Assembly: GCF_024362695.1 (NCBI RefSeq)
Contig: NC_065419.1
Span: 13,640,678 to 13,704,677 of the forward strand
Length of the DNA stretch: 64,000 bases
Source: Pectinophora gossypiella
Taxonomy: Eukaryota > Arthropoda > Insecta > Lepidoptera > Gelechiidae
Direction: 5' to 3'
Part shown: piece by piece, positions 1 through 10,964 of the stretch
How the letters are laid out: every line of letters begins with the position of its first letter
Numbering within the stretch: position 1 is the stretch's first letter
Made by a program: the position numbers and the translations under genes
The notes under the pieces: model-generated
Databases searched by the model: none
Seen by the model: only the letters and a program-made list of their open reading frames with translations
What the model was told of the DNA's origin: nothing

Positions 1-30
1 TAACAGCGGTCTGACGTAAGTAAGTTTTGT
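1..30 (-). pseudogene. Remnant of LINE reverse transcriptase (edge of window)
   Basis: The first 30 bases are the reverse complement of 50851-50880, inside the RT pseudogene. The same RT sequence therefore lies next to foldback F at both loci, though about 0.7 kb of RT is missing here. Confidence 0.6.
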
Positions 31-87
31 ATCCTATATATCCTATAATATGTAGAATAGATATCTTTGCATGGAATTATTAAAATC

Positions 88-1495
88 GAACATTCCATTC
101 AAAATATATTACAAAGGAGATCATCGGCTTTCCATACTTTGGCCGGCCTAAATTTGAAAGTGCCGGTCAGAGAAAAAAAATGTGTCAAACCTTTCGAGTA
201 GATTGTTCTGAACATTTTTTACTGTGACACCAGACGTGTATGACCATTAGTTTGGCTTTAATTGGATTTTGAAAATTTCGATTTTTCATACATTTTGTAA
301 AAAATAATATTATGTCCGTTGGGAAAAAGAGGTATACAAGCGTATTACAAAGGACCGTTAGAACATTTATTAGTATGGCGCCAAACTTCTATGACCATTA
401 TTTTGACTTTTATTGGACTTTCAGTTTTGGTTAATATGTTAAAATGCCGGCCATCGAAAGAAATCTGTCTAATAGCTGCTTCTCAATATTTTTTAATAAC
501 ACCAAACATCTATGACCATTATTTTGACTTTTATTGGAATTTACGTTTTAGTTCAAATGTGAAAAATGTCGACCAGCAAAAATATCATGTTGAGAGTATC
601 GAGTAGATGCCTGTTAACATTTTTTTCTATAGCGCCAAACTTGTATGACCATTAGTTTGGCTTTTAGTGTATTTTAAAAATCTTGATTTCTTATTTATTT
701 TGTATGAAAATAAAGTGCTTTGAGTAAAAAATGCGGTACGGCGGAATAATGTTTACAGGTATCTTCTCGATAGCTTTGACATGTGTTTTTTGCTGACCGG
801 CACTTTTCACACAGAAACTATAACGTAAAGTCCAACAAAAGTCAAAATAATGGTCATAGACGTTTGGTGCCCTAATAATAAATGGTCAAATGGATAAGTT
901 CTAACGGGATATACAAATATTGTTTCATGGCCGGCACTTCACATTTTCACCAAAAATGTATGAAAATTCAGTTTTTTTTAATTCGAATAAAACCGAAAAT
1001 ATTGACCCTACAGCTTTGGTGCCATAGTAATAAATGCTCAGACAGATAAGTTCTAAGGATAATACCATTATTGTTACTTGGCCGGCACTTTACATTTTCA
1101 CCAAAAATGTATGAAAAATACAGTTTTTTAAAATCGAATAAAACCGAAGATATTGACCCTACAGCTTTGGTGCCATAGTAATAAATCCTCATACGGATAA
1201 GATCTAACGGAATATAGCAAAATTATTTTTTGGCCGGCACTTCGACTTCTGGGCCGAAATCCGATGATCTTTAAGTTTTTTAAGAGTTCATACGACACTA
1301 CGACAGAAGATAAATTGGGCATAAGTAGGCATACATTATATTTAAATGGTCTTTGTTGGAAATCCTTACTTTTAATACAAATATATGCGATAAAAAATAT
1401 TTTCCCTTGAAATGGGAATTTTTCGGGTTTTTTCCCTCAGAATTGGGAAAATTCCCAAAACGCGGGAATTTTCCGGGTAAGAACCCAACACTACT
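88..1495 (-). mobile_element. Foldback element F, copy 1
   Basis: It is an inverted copy of 47905-50150. It starts with the segment holding AAAATCGAACATTCCATTC and GAGATCATCGGCTTTCC, and ends with the GGGAAAATTCCC-rich module and TAAGAACCCAACACTA. Inside, divergent units with the core CTATGACCATTATTTTGAC and the word GCCGGCC recur, forward at about 230-660 and inverted at about 840-1330. The element is therefore itself a fold-back structure. No transposase is visible. It is shorter than copy 2, so it has lost internal sequence. Confidence 0.7.
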
Positions 1496-1496
1496 T

Positions 1497-1580
1497 GCAA
1501 CAGTGTCGAAATATCGGGAGTCTCATATCCCTGATTTAAACGCGGTAAGAACCCGTTATTATGTGTTTATTTAGGTAATC
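1497..1580 (+). repeat. Dispersed repeat (GCAACAGTGTCGAAATATCG type)
   Basis: It is closely similar to 53184-53250: both carry GCAACAG, CGAAATATCG, ATATCCCTGAT, CGCGGTAAGAACCCG and TTATGTGTTT. It looks like a short piece of a LINE or SINE 3' end. Origin not identified. Confidence 0.5.
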
Positions 1581-1688
1581 ATTTAGACACTTCCAGTCCA
1601 TCGAACTTTTAACGCGCCTCCCAGCCAAGACGATGTGCCTAGAAGAGGTCGCAATATCATCACAGTACATTACACTAGGTTGACTACT

Positions 1689-1782
1689 ACAAGTACGGTC
1701 ACGAGCATTAATAAAATTAAAAAAATAAAAAAATAAAAATCGTTTAATATGTACACACTTTGGTACCATGTCACAGTTAGTG
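1689..1782 (-). mobile_element. MITE M7, one half (split by L8)
   Basis: It carries the M7 end (TACGGTCACGAGCATTAA) and the internal TTTGGTACCATGTCACA. The rest of the same M7 copy resumes at 2140-2171 after an L8 insertion. Confidence 0.65.
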
Positions 1783-2139
1783 ATTATTTAGAAGATATGA
1801 ATGCATGGGATTAACTGTCTGAGAACTGATATTAGGCAGCTAAATTACTCAATTGTATATCAATATTTTATGTTTATTTTTATTTTCTTTGGATTCGTCG
1901 TTATCAAAAATAAATAAATGGCATATAATAATATTTTTATGTTTCTTTTAAAAAAAAGAACGTCTAGGGCCCTGTGCCGAGGTTTTTCTTGCAGCTTCTT
2001 TTCCCCGGCTATACAGGTTGTGAGAAGCTACAGTAGTTTTAGGCGGATGAGACGTTCGTTATGTAAAAATTGACGATTCAAAGTGTAACTATGTTACCTA
2101 CTGAATAAAGATATTTTTGAATTTTGAATTTTTTTGAAA
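1775..2139 (+). mobile_element. LINE L8 3' end
   Basis: It starts with the last codons of a LINE ORF (SDYLEDMNAWD then TAA), followed by the 3' UTR with AGAACGTCTAGGGCCCTG and GATGAGACGTTCGTTATG, and ends CTGAATAAAGATATTTTTGA with a short repeated GAATTT tail. The same architecture recurs at 33950-34372. It is inserted within an M7 MITE. Confidence 0.75.
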
Positions 2140-2171
2140 AAGTGGGTACATTATATTGCTCATGACTGTAC
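2140..2171 (-). mobile_element. MITE M7, other end (split copy)
   Basis: GTGGGTACATTATATTGC and TCATGACTGTAC, the second M7 terminus, follow directly after the L8 tail. Confidence 0.65.
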
Positions 2172-2783
2172 ACACACAAAGTAACCTTAATAGTGTTTAA
2201 AGTGCACTGTAACCTGTTCGAAGTAGTCTATTGTTAGAAGGGATATTGCATTAACTTTTATAGGTTTACCTTCATAAAACGGATATCTATCACTTAGGAA
2301 GATATTCTTTAGAGTTCGTATACTATCATTTGGGGGCACGGGAGTGCAATGCCAAGACGAGCAAAGCGAAGCGCAAGAGCTGGGTGCTACCTGTCTTTTC
2401 TGGAAACGTTTCGTTGATTTTTTAAAACGTCATAACTCTGGTTTGGATTAGTGGACCAGATAAACCAAATTCTCCGGAAGTTTCAAATGCATAGCTATTA
2501 TAGTTTATTTAGATTTTATTGAAATGTGAAATACCCCTATTTTAACATGCTATGATTACGTGTGTGATTTTAACAATCAACTACAGAGACAGAAATACAC
2601 AAAAATGACTATAAACCAATTCCATTCGTTCAAATATCGTAGCCAAGATCGCTGCTTCAATTGACTACTTAACAGTTGTAACAATAAAATATGAAATATG
2701 TCGGATATGGTAGTTTATCTTTTTACGATCCAACAGTTCTTTTTTATTATGGTAATTTTTAAATATTTTATTTTTACGAAATA

Positions 2784-2862
2784 AGGGTGGCTTGCGTAAG
2801 GGTCTTTAAACATGTTTAGTGGGCCACTAAACATGTTTAAAGACCCTTACGCAAGCCACCCT
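2784..2862. repeat. 79-bp near-perfect palindrome
   Basis: Two 39-base arms are exact reverse complements around a single central G. The left arm starts AGGGTGGCTTGCGTAAGGG and the right arm ends CCCTTACGCAAGCCACCCT. No coding content. Confidence 0.9.
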
Positions 2863-2864
2863 AA

Positions 2865-3010
2865 GAATGCGATTTTTTATCTGTATATTACAAGACCCGA
2901 AACACGAGCGGCCATGATTGAGCTTCGTGTGCCGTCACATTTCGCAAAATAAACAAAAACGATCTGTCAGGTTTATACCGTTTGATTGACAGTTTCTTTG
3001 GTTATTGAAA
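2865..3010. repeat. Dispersed repeat, inverse of about 37935-38045
   Basis: TTACAAGACCCGAAA, GCGGCCATGATTGAGCTTCG and GTCACATTTCGCAAA are matched in reverse complement near 37935-38045. A further part (ATGAAATATGTCGGATAT, about 2690) is matched near 40015-40035. Family unknown. Confidence 0.45.
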
Positions 3011-3193
3011 TGTGACGTTACTGAGCAAAATGACACGTGACCAAACGTTTTCGCGCGAAATTTGACGTTAAATAAGAAAAATATGTTTTTTTCTATTACA
3101 TAAAAGCTTTTTCGAGTAAATAAAAACTTTAAGAGGTATAAAATAAATGTTTCATTTTTTTTAAATGCTTATCCGAAAACTGTCAAGTACCAA

Positions 3194-3415
3194 TTCTTCT
3201 TCTATCGTGTGGGTTGTGAGGTGGATTACCAACCTCAGCAACCCTGGTGTCAGGGTTATTATTGAGCTGCCAAAGGCCCCTGAGTAGTGACCGGGGCCAA
3301 CGATTTAACGTGCCTTCCGAAGCACGGATCATCTTACTTTCGGACAATGAGGTGATCATCCTGTAATGTCCCAACCAAACTGGGCATCACAAAGTGATTT
3401 TTGTGATATGCCCAA
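3194..3415 (-). mobile_element. SINE S1, head-truncated
   Basis: It is antisense S1. It opens with the tail CTTCTTCTATCGTGTGGG, then CCCTGGTGTCAGGGTTATTA and CCTTCCGAAGCACGGATC, and stops after GTGATATG before the tRNA head. Confidence 0.85.
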
Positions 3416-3805
3416 ACCATACTCCGGCTACATATACATACCTACGTATCCATACTACGGCTACAGATTCTATTAACAACATGCTGGATGTAGGTATTGT
3501 AAGTGATACCTAACCTGATTATTGGATCTAATTGATATAGTAAGGAGGTACGTACATTTTCCATCAACGCTACATAATTACGTCACATTTATAAGCATCT
3601 TGGGAAACGATCGATTTCCATTAGTAGGGACGGATCCGACTGGTGTAAGTTAGAATTAATAATTTTCACATAGCTAACTTGATTTTAAATTAATAAATTC
3701 GTTACATTCTGTCCCTCATGATTGTAATAGGTACGTATAGTCGGGGATTGAGTTAGGAGTTTCGCCGTTCGTAGATAAGTATTAATTATCATGAAAACAC
3801 GCCAG

Positions 3806-4152
3806 CCGTGGTAGCTAAGTTGGTAGAACGCTTGCCTCTCACTTTGAGGTCACAGGTTCGAAACTAGCACCCTAAACCAATGATTGTCGAATTTGTTTCC
3901 TAATTCATGTATAGAATCATAAATCATTATCACGTGCTCAGCGGTGAAGGAAAACATCGTGAAAAAGCCCACGTTCCCGAGAAATGCATTTTCGGAGGTA
4001 TGTGACCTAACCTATATTGGGCTGGTTTTCCCTTCGCGGGTTGGAAGGTCAGACAGGCAGTCGCTTCTGAAAAAGACCGGACCTGTCAAAACTTCAGGTT
4101 GGGTAAGCAGACCCTGTGAAAAATCGGGATAATGCTCGGGAGATGATGATTG
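3806..4152 (+). mobile_element. SINE S2, full length
   Basis: The tRNA-like head is GCCGTGGTAGCTAAGTTGG with B box CACAGGTTCGAAAC. The body contains GTGAAGGAAAACATCGTG and GTGACCTAACC, and the tail is GGGATAATGCTCGGGAGATGATGAT. The head resembles a tRNA, but its arms are degenerate. Confidence 0.85.
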
Positions 4153-4205
4153 TGTCTCCCTCATAATTATAATACGGATAGTCGGGGATTATCATAAAAA
4201 CACGA

Positions 4206-4256
4206 AGGCGCCATTTTGAATTCACATCGGCATTTGATTTTTCAAAATGGCGCTTA
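4206..4256. repeat. Short hairpin with GCGCCATTTTGA arms
   Basis: AAGGCGCCATTTTGA is matched imperfectly by TCAAAATGGCGCTT about 25 bases later. Confidence 0.5.
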
Positions 4257-4270
4257 CGTGGTTTCCACTA

Positions 4271-4592
4271 AGGGGCCGTCCATTAATCATGCGAGTCTCG
4301 AGAGGGGGGAGGGGTCCATGAAAAAATCACGAAATATCATGAGGGGTAGGGGGGGGGGGGTGTAGTAATATATCACGAGTATTTATTTTTTCGGCTAACG
4401 CGCGATATTGAACCGAAAAGCGGCGTTTCGTGCAATTATTTTGGTAGGTACTAAAAATACACGTGATACAGGATAGGGGGGGGGGGGGGTGTAGTCTTGA
4501 ACCTCACCATGTATCGCCAAGGGGTAGGGGGGGAGGTAAAAAGGGGGAGGTAAAAAAGAAAAAAAAACATCACATGATTAATGGACGGCCCC
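4271..4592. mobile_element. MITE with GGGGCCGTCCATTAATCATG ends and G-tracts
   Basis: Twenty-base terminal inverted repeats (GGGGCCGTCCATTAATCATG and its complement) bound about 320 bp without a long ORF. The interior has several G tracts, including two of ten or more. The superfamily was not assigned. Confidence 0.7.
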
Positions 4593-4619
4593 TAAGTATA
4601 AAGCGACGTTAAGTAAGAT

Positions 4620-6640
4620 ATTCTGATAATGCAATAGGTACTTTTTCCTGCATAGACACAGGAATATTAAGCAAAACTTTGGTTATGTATTACAAAAAAA
4701 AATAAGTTTTAAAACTAAAACCCGACTACGGAAAAACCACGCTCTAAAAATATGAAAGAAAATTGGTATATTTCTCTGAAATTCTTTCGAAATTCGAATA
4801 GTGACGTGGCAAATTTTTAGGACAGATAACATACGACCACGGCCATAAATTCGAGGTAATTATCAAGTAAATACAAGAAAACCCGCATATAAAAACTAGT
4901 AATTGTACATATTTGACATGAGCAAATTAAACCTTTTCATTTGATAGCCAATTTTTAAGTCCTCAATTTATGTCCTCTAGAGGGTGCTACTTTGAATTTA
5001 GCGTGAATTAACATAGTTACCTCATTTGTTCTTATGCTGTATGGTGGTTTAGAAGTTAGGTTAGGTTACAACAGACGCACATACGTACGTAGCCGTAGGC
5101 AGGTATAAAATAATGATTTAATCGCAATGAAAATATAGAGTCGTAAATAAAAAACTCGCTGTGGTTAGCTAAGAATAAAATCTAATGTCTTTAAAAATAA
5201 GTGCGCAATGTAAAATAGCAATATTTCTTTTTAGGATAAATTTATTACTCCGATGTGGCCTTTTAATCTATCTGTCTAATATAAAAGCAAACAGGTTATT
5301 AACCGATTCTTTAAATATACCTACAATATACATACAAGTGCGTATTATTAGTTCATGATGTTAAAAAGAATATGGTCCTATAGTCCCTTTCTTCACACCA
5401 TTAATAACTTATTGACAGCCCAACAATACCTACGCAGGTATTAATTATCGCTGGAGAGCAAGTTCTCCGAAGAACATTTTATATAATATTCCTAGAAGTG
5501 TGTGCTCTTTCCAATGGGTGACGACCGACGGCCATTCACTAAGCGGCGTTCTACAGAGTGGTTTGAAAATGGAAGCAATTTTTCGTTTTTTTAATTTTAG
5601 TGTTTTAATTACTTGTCGTTTTGCCCGCTGCGAAAAATATCGACTCATAGCTCAAGTTTATGTTTCGTAAAGATTATCATAAAAATGAGGAATAAAAACA
5701 AATGCCACTTTACAATGGCTTTTTAATTCTGAATGTAAATGTTCCAAATTCAATTTTTAAATGTAAAACTCGTGTTTGTTTTCTTTCCATTTTCGAGCTT
5801 GTTTTAATAAAACTTCGGAAGTGTTTCGATGTTTTAACAGTCATTGGATAGCGTTCCTAGGCAACGAATTCTAACCGAATTCTCGGAATTCGACATTCAG
5901 CGTATTATCTATCACTGTGAGCACGGATAGATATGTCTGTATTAATACTATTAATTAACGAATACGGGAAACAGTGATTCAGTTACCTACAGTTTTAGAT
6001 TAGATTATTATTGACCAAGTTTCCTCTATTGCCATGACAACCAGGTACCTACGGATGCAAAGTCAAACAAAAGTTGCTTGTAAAAGTTAAGGTTATTATA
6101 AGGGTCTGCAATTTTCACTTGGTAAAGAAACTTATTACAGTTTTGAAGGTTATTATTATTTTCGTCTTTGCTTATTCCTTCTAATTCCATAGTTCTTCAA
6201 ACAAAGTAAAAGTGACAATAAAACGTTTACTACTTACTAATCATAATTTAAAAGAAAAATATTATAATCTTCCTAATGCGAAACAGCCTGTAGAAACGAA
6301 AAAAAAGAGTCCACATGTGGTTGTATATGAAGCACGCCTTTGCTCTTTACCGTCCTATCCCAACCTAATACATCAGCCATCTTGGAATTCCTCTTCCCGC
6401 CATTTTAGAATTGTTCACGCATTCTTCGAATGGCGCTAAAGGTTTTTTTAGGTACACACTTGACTCGCTTTTCGGGGATTATTTGTGGGAACAGGTTGTG
6501 AATGGGGTGCCTGTTTGGTGTTTGAAAAATGCGGTATTTTTACCGTTAAGTACTTATTAGTATTGGCTGTTCAGATAAGAAAAATAAACGAATATTCGCT
6601 CCAATGTGATGTGACTATCCGTTGGTATTTCTATACACTT
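4620..6640. other. AT-rich sequence, nothing recognised
   Basis: There is no gene, tRNA or clear mobile element apart from a fragment resembling M12 at about 5195-5280 (GTGCGCAATGTAAAATAGCAA and CCGATGTGGCC). The short open frames have no family resemblance. Confidence 0.4.
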
Positions 6641-6649
6641 ACCTACTAG

Positions 6650-6708
6650 TTTATTATTATTATTGAGCGGCCAGAGGCCCCTGACATGGCTCATGTAACA
6701 ACTATGTA
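6650..6708 (-). mobile_element. SINE S1 fragment
   Basis: ATTATTGAGCGGCCAGAGG and CCCTGACATGGCTCATGTAAC match the S1 body in antisense. Confidence 0.7.
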
Positions 6709-6710
6709 GG

Positions 6711-6838
6711 TACAGTTATGAGCAATATAATGTACCATATTTGTCATTTAGTGATAGTGATTGTGTTTTTTTATCAAAAAAATCATGTTTCCTACATAGT
6801 ATCAAAATGTATGCATATTGATGACCGTGACCGTACTT
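6711..6838 (+). mobile_element. MITE M7, diverged copy
   Basis: It starts ACAGTTATGAGCAATATAATG and ends TGACCGTGACCGTAC, with the middle partly decayed. Confidence 0.65.
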
Positions 6839-7127
6839 ATATCAGTAAGCAATAACTAATAAATAAATAACTGAGACCAGCGACCACTTTGAAGTGAGAG
6901 GCAAGCGGTCTACCAATTGTGATTGCGTTGTACCAGGAATACCTGTCTACCAAGTGTGGTTGCAAATTGTACTCTGGTGACTTCTGATTCTGTCGACCCC
7001 GCGATAGATAAAAGCGTCAAATTATGTGTGTCATTAACGTCTCTAAGATATTATACAAAAAAATATAGGTTTTCAATGATTTGTCATTTATATTTCATTA
7101 TTTTAAATTTGGCTTCTATGAAACTTC

Positions 7128-7420
7128 ATCATCAGCCCATTAACGTCCCCACTGCTGGGGCACGGGCCTTCCCTATGGATGGATAGGAAGTTCGGGCCTT
7201 AAACCATCACGCGGGCCCAGTGCGGATTGATGGTTATTAACGACTGCTAATGCAGCCGGGACCAACGGCTTAACGTGCCTTCCGAAGCACGGAGGAACTC
7301 TAGATGAAAACTTTTTTCTTTTTTTTGTGGTCACCCATCCTATGACCGGCCTTTGCGAAAGTTGCTTTACTTCAACAATCGCAGACCGAGCGCGTTGACC
7401 GCTGCGCCACCGAGCTCCTC
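7128..7420 (-). mobile_element. SINE S3 (tRNA/5S chimeric head)
   Basis: Antisense, it reads from the tail ATCATCAGCCCATTAACG to the head GCTGCGCCACCGAGCTCC. The 5S-like boxes GGATGGGTGACC and GTTAAGCAAC-like sequence lie near 7330-7370 (the latter with a base change). Confidence 0.85.
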
Positions 7421-7607
7421 AATGAAACGAGCTATGAAACTTAATACACAATATTATTATGAGACTGAAAATAACAGTCATAAAAAACAAAATATCATGA
7501 ATTTTCGACCGGATATTCCATTTGAAAAAAATATTTATATCAACTCAGAATCATTTATTTATTTGTACTACTCTATAAAACAGACACAAGGAACGTACAA
7601 AGAAAAC

Positions 7608-7664
7608 AGACAGACCCCCCCCCAAACCCAACACCCCCCCCCCCCTTGCCCCACCGCCCCTCCC
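7608..7664. repeat. C-rich low-complexity tract
   Basis: Runs of eight to twelve C are broken by AAACCCAACA and TTGCCCCACCGCC. Confidence 0.9.
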
Positions 7665-7871
7665 GGGCGAAACAATGCATCAACGTTCTCAAAGTGATGA
7701 CTGCAAAATTAGCAATAAAAATTCAACCTTTTGTAAATATCTTCTGAATTTTATTTAATTCAATGAATATTTTATGAATGGATTTTACAAAGGTGCTTTT
7801 TCAATCATTCATTCGGTTGGAATTTATCTCGTAATCTACATGGGTAATCCGTATCTTTACACAGTTAATAA

Positions 7872-7901
7872 GTTGTTAGTTAGTTAGTTAGTTAGTTAGT
7901 T
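7872..7901 (+). repeat. (GTTA)n microsatellite
   Basis: About seven tandem GTTA units. Confidence 0.9.
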
Positions 7902-8027
7902 TAAGTCAGTTCCATGGCTATATTTAATTTTGACAACACAACAGGGTATAGGGTTACTTTACTGGTAACCTAGTTGTTACCTACATTTCACGCAAATGTA
8001 TGTACTTATTAATGTACCTCTACCCAA

Positions 8028-8350
8028 GCTTTTGGCGGGAACGTGAAAGACATGGTTGCTTTCTTCATTGAATAATCTAAATAATGAATACGAAGTGGTG
8101 TTTTGTGGTTAATGATCGCATTAAGTTAATCGGAAAACATTCGCGATTGTGTTATCTGTTACCAAGAAGCCGCTTCATCACTTGTGAGAGAATTCGTTTG
8201 GGGTTCGAAGTAGTTCAGGTTTCATCATTCATCGTCATCACCTTTCATCATTTCATTAAACATCAAGAAAAAAATACATAAGACTTGGCTGTATGGGCAT
8301 AGTTCCCTTTGCCTTGCCCTTCGGGGAAAACAAGGACAAAAAGAAATATC
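8028..8350. repeat. Dispersed repeat, inverse of about 52345-52745
   Basis: TTTTGGCGGGAACGTGAA, TTCTTCATTGAATAATCTAA, ACGAAGTGGTGTTTTGTGG, TCATCGTCATCACC, AATACATAAGACTTGGCTG and CCCTTCGGGGAA all recur in reverse complement at 52345-52745. The unit is a few hundred bp. No ORF. Confidence 0.65.
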
Positions 8351-9118
8351 TCTACCCACTGTTCTGACAGTTGTCATTCTATTCAAGCTGTTTTAGGAGA
8401 GTATAATGTGGATATAAACCGATACCTAAACATAAAAAGCAGTGTAGCATATAAATGTCATCTAGGTACTCAAATCTAGTCCGATAGTACTTAAATAAAA
8501 AAAAACCACGCCATGAAATACCTATTAAGGAACCCTATTAGATATTTGAAGGGATTCAAAATTCAGATTCGAATCTTCAATTTCTTTATTCCAAAACTGA
8601 ATTTACAATGGCGGCTTCTCAATGCAGACTAGTTTAGTTGATTACCTTTACAAACACTCTTTCCTTTCGTATTGAATCCACACTGGCCAGTTTTACTAAT
8701 AAATTGCCTTGGAAAACGAAACCTTAGTGCTTAGACAACAAGGCTTCACGTGTTGGGGCTGCCAATGTATTTTTCTTTTTTCGTATTTTATTCTTGTTGC
8801 GCGGAGTGATTAGCCTTTTTTGTCGCATGTTCCCGGAGTTCGTAATAGAAAACAGACTGATTTTGCGGGGAAAGAATAGCGCGGTTTTCTGATTATTTAC
8901 TTTTTAAACCTTCTTTCTCTTTTAGTTTTCAAATATAGAACGGTTTTTTATTTCATAATTTGTAGAGCATTAGCAGTGTGTACTTAACATTGGGCAAATG
9001 CTCATATCACTTACCGTCTTTATAAGATTACTGTCTAGTAAATAGGTTACTTATTTATCTTATTTTCACGTTATCCAATACTTGTTTTCTCGTGTGGGTA
9101 GATTTATAATCGACCTTT

Positions 9119-9340
9119 TATGTCAGGGTTACCTATTACTGAGTCGCCAAATGCCACTGACATGGCTCACTATATACTTATTTCCTTATTTTTGCTGAAA
9201 GTGACCTCCGAAGAACGAAATTGTCTTATTTTTCGGACAATCAGGTCACATTAGACTGTAATGTATTCAGCAAACCCAGAACAGTCTCACGGAGTGATTT
9301 TTTTGTTAGAATGTGTTTCCACCGAGACTCGAACCCAGGA
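9119..9340 (-). mobile_element. SINE S1, degraded
   Basis: GTCAGGGTTACCTATTACTG, CTGACATGGCTCAC, TTTCGGACAATCAGGT and a decayed head (GACTCGAACCCAGGAAC) follow S1 antisense order. Confidence 0.7.
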
Positions 9341-9355
9341 ACTCGAACTCGCTCA

Positions 9356-9516
9356 CGCATACACACACACACACACGCACACACGCACGCACGCACGCAC
9401 GCACGAACGCACGCACGCACGCACGCACGCACGTACGCGCGCACGCACACACGCACGCACGCACACACACACACACGCACGCACGCACGCACGCGCACAC
9501 ACACACAGCACACACC
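9356..9516. repeat. (CA/CGCA)n alternating purine-pyrimidine microsatellite
   Basis: About 160 bp of ACAC and ACGC units in strict alternation with few interruptions. Long open frames here are by-products of the repeat. Confidence 0.95.
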
Positions 9517-9839
9517 AGCACATCCCAACGCTTAACGACTACAGATAAGAACGATGAATGGTTTTTCAAAGTTCAGTTCCAGATTCCTGGATGTCCCTCT
9601 GACCACCCCAATAGGGATATAGTCGTGAGCTTGTGTTATTGTCAGTTATTTCTGTTCCTGAGACTCATAACGGCTATACCGACTGATGTCATGTAGCATT
9701 GAAATAATTGCTACTAATTAAACTGATGATACAAAGGCATTGTGTTGAAACAACGTAAGTGAAACATACTCGCTATCATCTGAGTAATGTTAAGTAATTA
9801 TTAAAAATTATCTCTTTTCAAACATACATCATCATCTCT

Positions 9840-9908
9840 TGTAGTAGCCCAGTGGTAGAACGCTTTCCTCTCACTTTGAGGTCGCAGGTCCAAATCCAGC
9901 ACAGGCCT
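9840..9908 (+). mobile_element. SINE S2 head fragment
   Basis: AGTAGCCCAGTGGTAGAACG, CTCTCACTTTGAGGTCGCAG and CAGGCCTAAA match the S2 tRNA-like head; the body is missing. Confidence 0.7.
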
Positions 9909-9914
9909 AAATAT

Positions 9915-10357
9915 CAATCCCGGTAGATACCGAATTTTTCGGGATCTCGCGTAGTTTATAAAAAATGTAAAGTTAAAATGGCTGAAAACTGCTTGTTTGT
10001 GATGATAGTGAGGATAATTAAAAGAAAATATTTTGTAAAAGAAATCAAAAACCTTTAATCTCCAATATAATGAACTAAATAATTAAGTTTTCTTTCGAAA
10101 TTAGCATTATCATAACAAAAAGTTTAACTTAAGGAGATTAGAAAGTAGTTACGGGTGATTTTGAAAGTAGCTACGTAAAAAAACAAAGCTACCCGCGTAG
10201 ATAAAAACCCCGCGTAATAAATGTTTCTTTCTTTCTTTCTTTCTAAATAAGCTGCTGCCGCCCAATCCCGTCAATCTCGAACGGAATCTCGTTATATATC
10301 GGGATTGATCCCGAAAAATTTGACGACATCCCGCGAGATCGGGATTGCATTCCCTAG
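9915..10357. mobile_element. Possible MITE with AATCCCG / CGGGATT ends
   Basis: AATCCCGGTAGATACCG with CGGGATCTCGCG on the left is mirrored by CCCGCGAGATCGGGATTGC near 10330-10357. A similar sequence (GGAATGCAATCCCG, CTTGCGGGATTGG) is at 32113-32175. Confidence 0.4.
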
Positions 10358-10375
10358 TTATATTCTACTCAATTG

Positions 10376-10625
10376 GAGCTCGGTGGCGCAGCGGTAAATG
10401 CGCTCCGGTCATAGGATGGGTGACCACGAAAAAAAAGGTTACATCTCGAGCTCCTCTGTGCTTCGGAAGGCACGTTAAGCCGTTGGTCCCGGCTGCATTA
10501 GCAGTCGTTAATAACCATCAATCCGCACGGGCCCGCGTGATGGTTTAAGATCCGATCTCCCTATCCATCCATAGGGAAGGCCCGTGCCCCAGCAGTGGGG
10601 ACGTTAATGGGCTGATGATGATGAT
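10376..10625 (+). mobile_element. SINE S3, internally deleted head
   Basis: Head GAGCTCGGTGGCGCAGCGG, then a jump to CCGGTCATAGGATGGGTGAC (the first 5S-like box is missing), body CCGGCTGCATTAGCAGTCG and tail GGGCTGATGATGATGAT. Confidence 0.85.
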
Positions 10626-10639
10626 TCTACTCACTTACG

Positions 10640-10712
10640 CAAATGTCAAATTGTAACATTGCTTTTTTAGATGAATTGCTTCGATGTGGCCTTTTTAACC
10701 TCCCTGCACACT
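10640..10712 (+). mobile_element. MITE M12 fragment
   Basis: ACGCAAATGTCAAATTG, TTAGATGAATTGCTTCG and ATGTGGCCTTTTTAACCTCC form the right half of M12. Confidence 0.7.
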
Positions 10713-10964
10713 TTCATAAGTAAATATTATAGAAGAGTAAGCACTGTTTGAATTATACAACAAACAGTGAGCCAGCCAGTCAGTATCGATTTAAATAGTT
10801 CTCAACTCGCGGAATATTGCAGCGTTTGAATTGTTCAAATATCGATTATGGCTCACAACTCACAAGTTGTATGAATGTATAAATTACAATGTACTATCGA
10901 TTGTACAATACAATTATACCATTATTATATATATATTGGGCTGATTCTTCAATAAAAAGAAGAA

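Noticed and set aside
5445..5648. 67-codon basic open frame on the minus strand
   Set aside because: Isolated in AT-rich DNA with no motif; likely chance.
7872..7901. GTTA repeat considered as insect telomeric sequence
   Set aside because: The insect telomere unit is TTAGG; this is a four-base microsatellite.
9221..9696. Several overlapping open frames on both strands with His/Thr/Arg or Cys/Val repeats
   Set aside because: They are translations of the CA/CG microsatellite and have no independent support.
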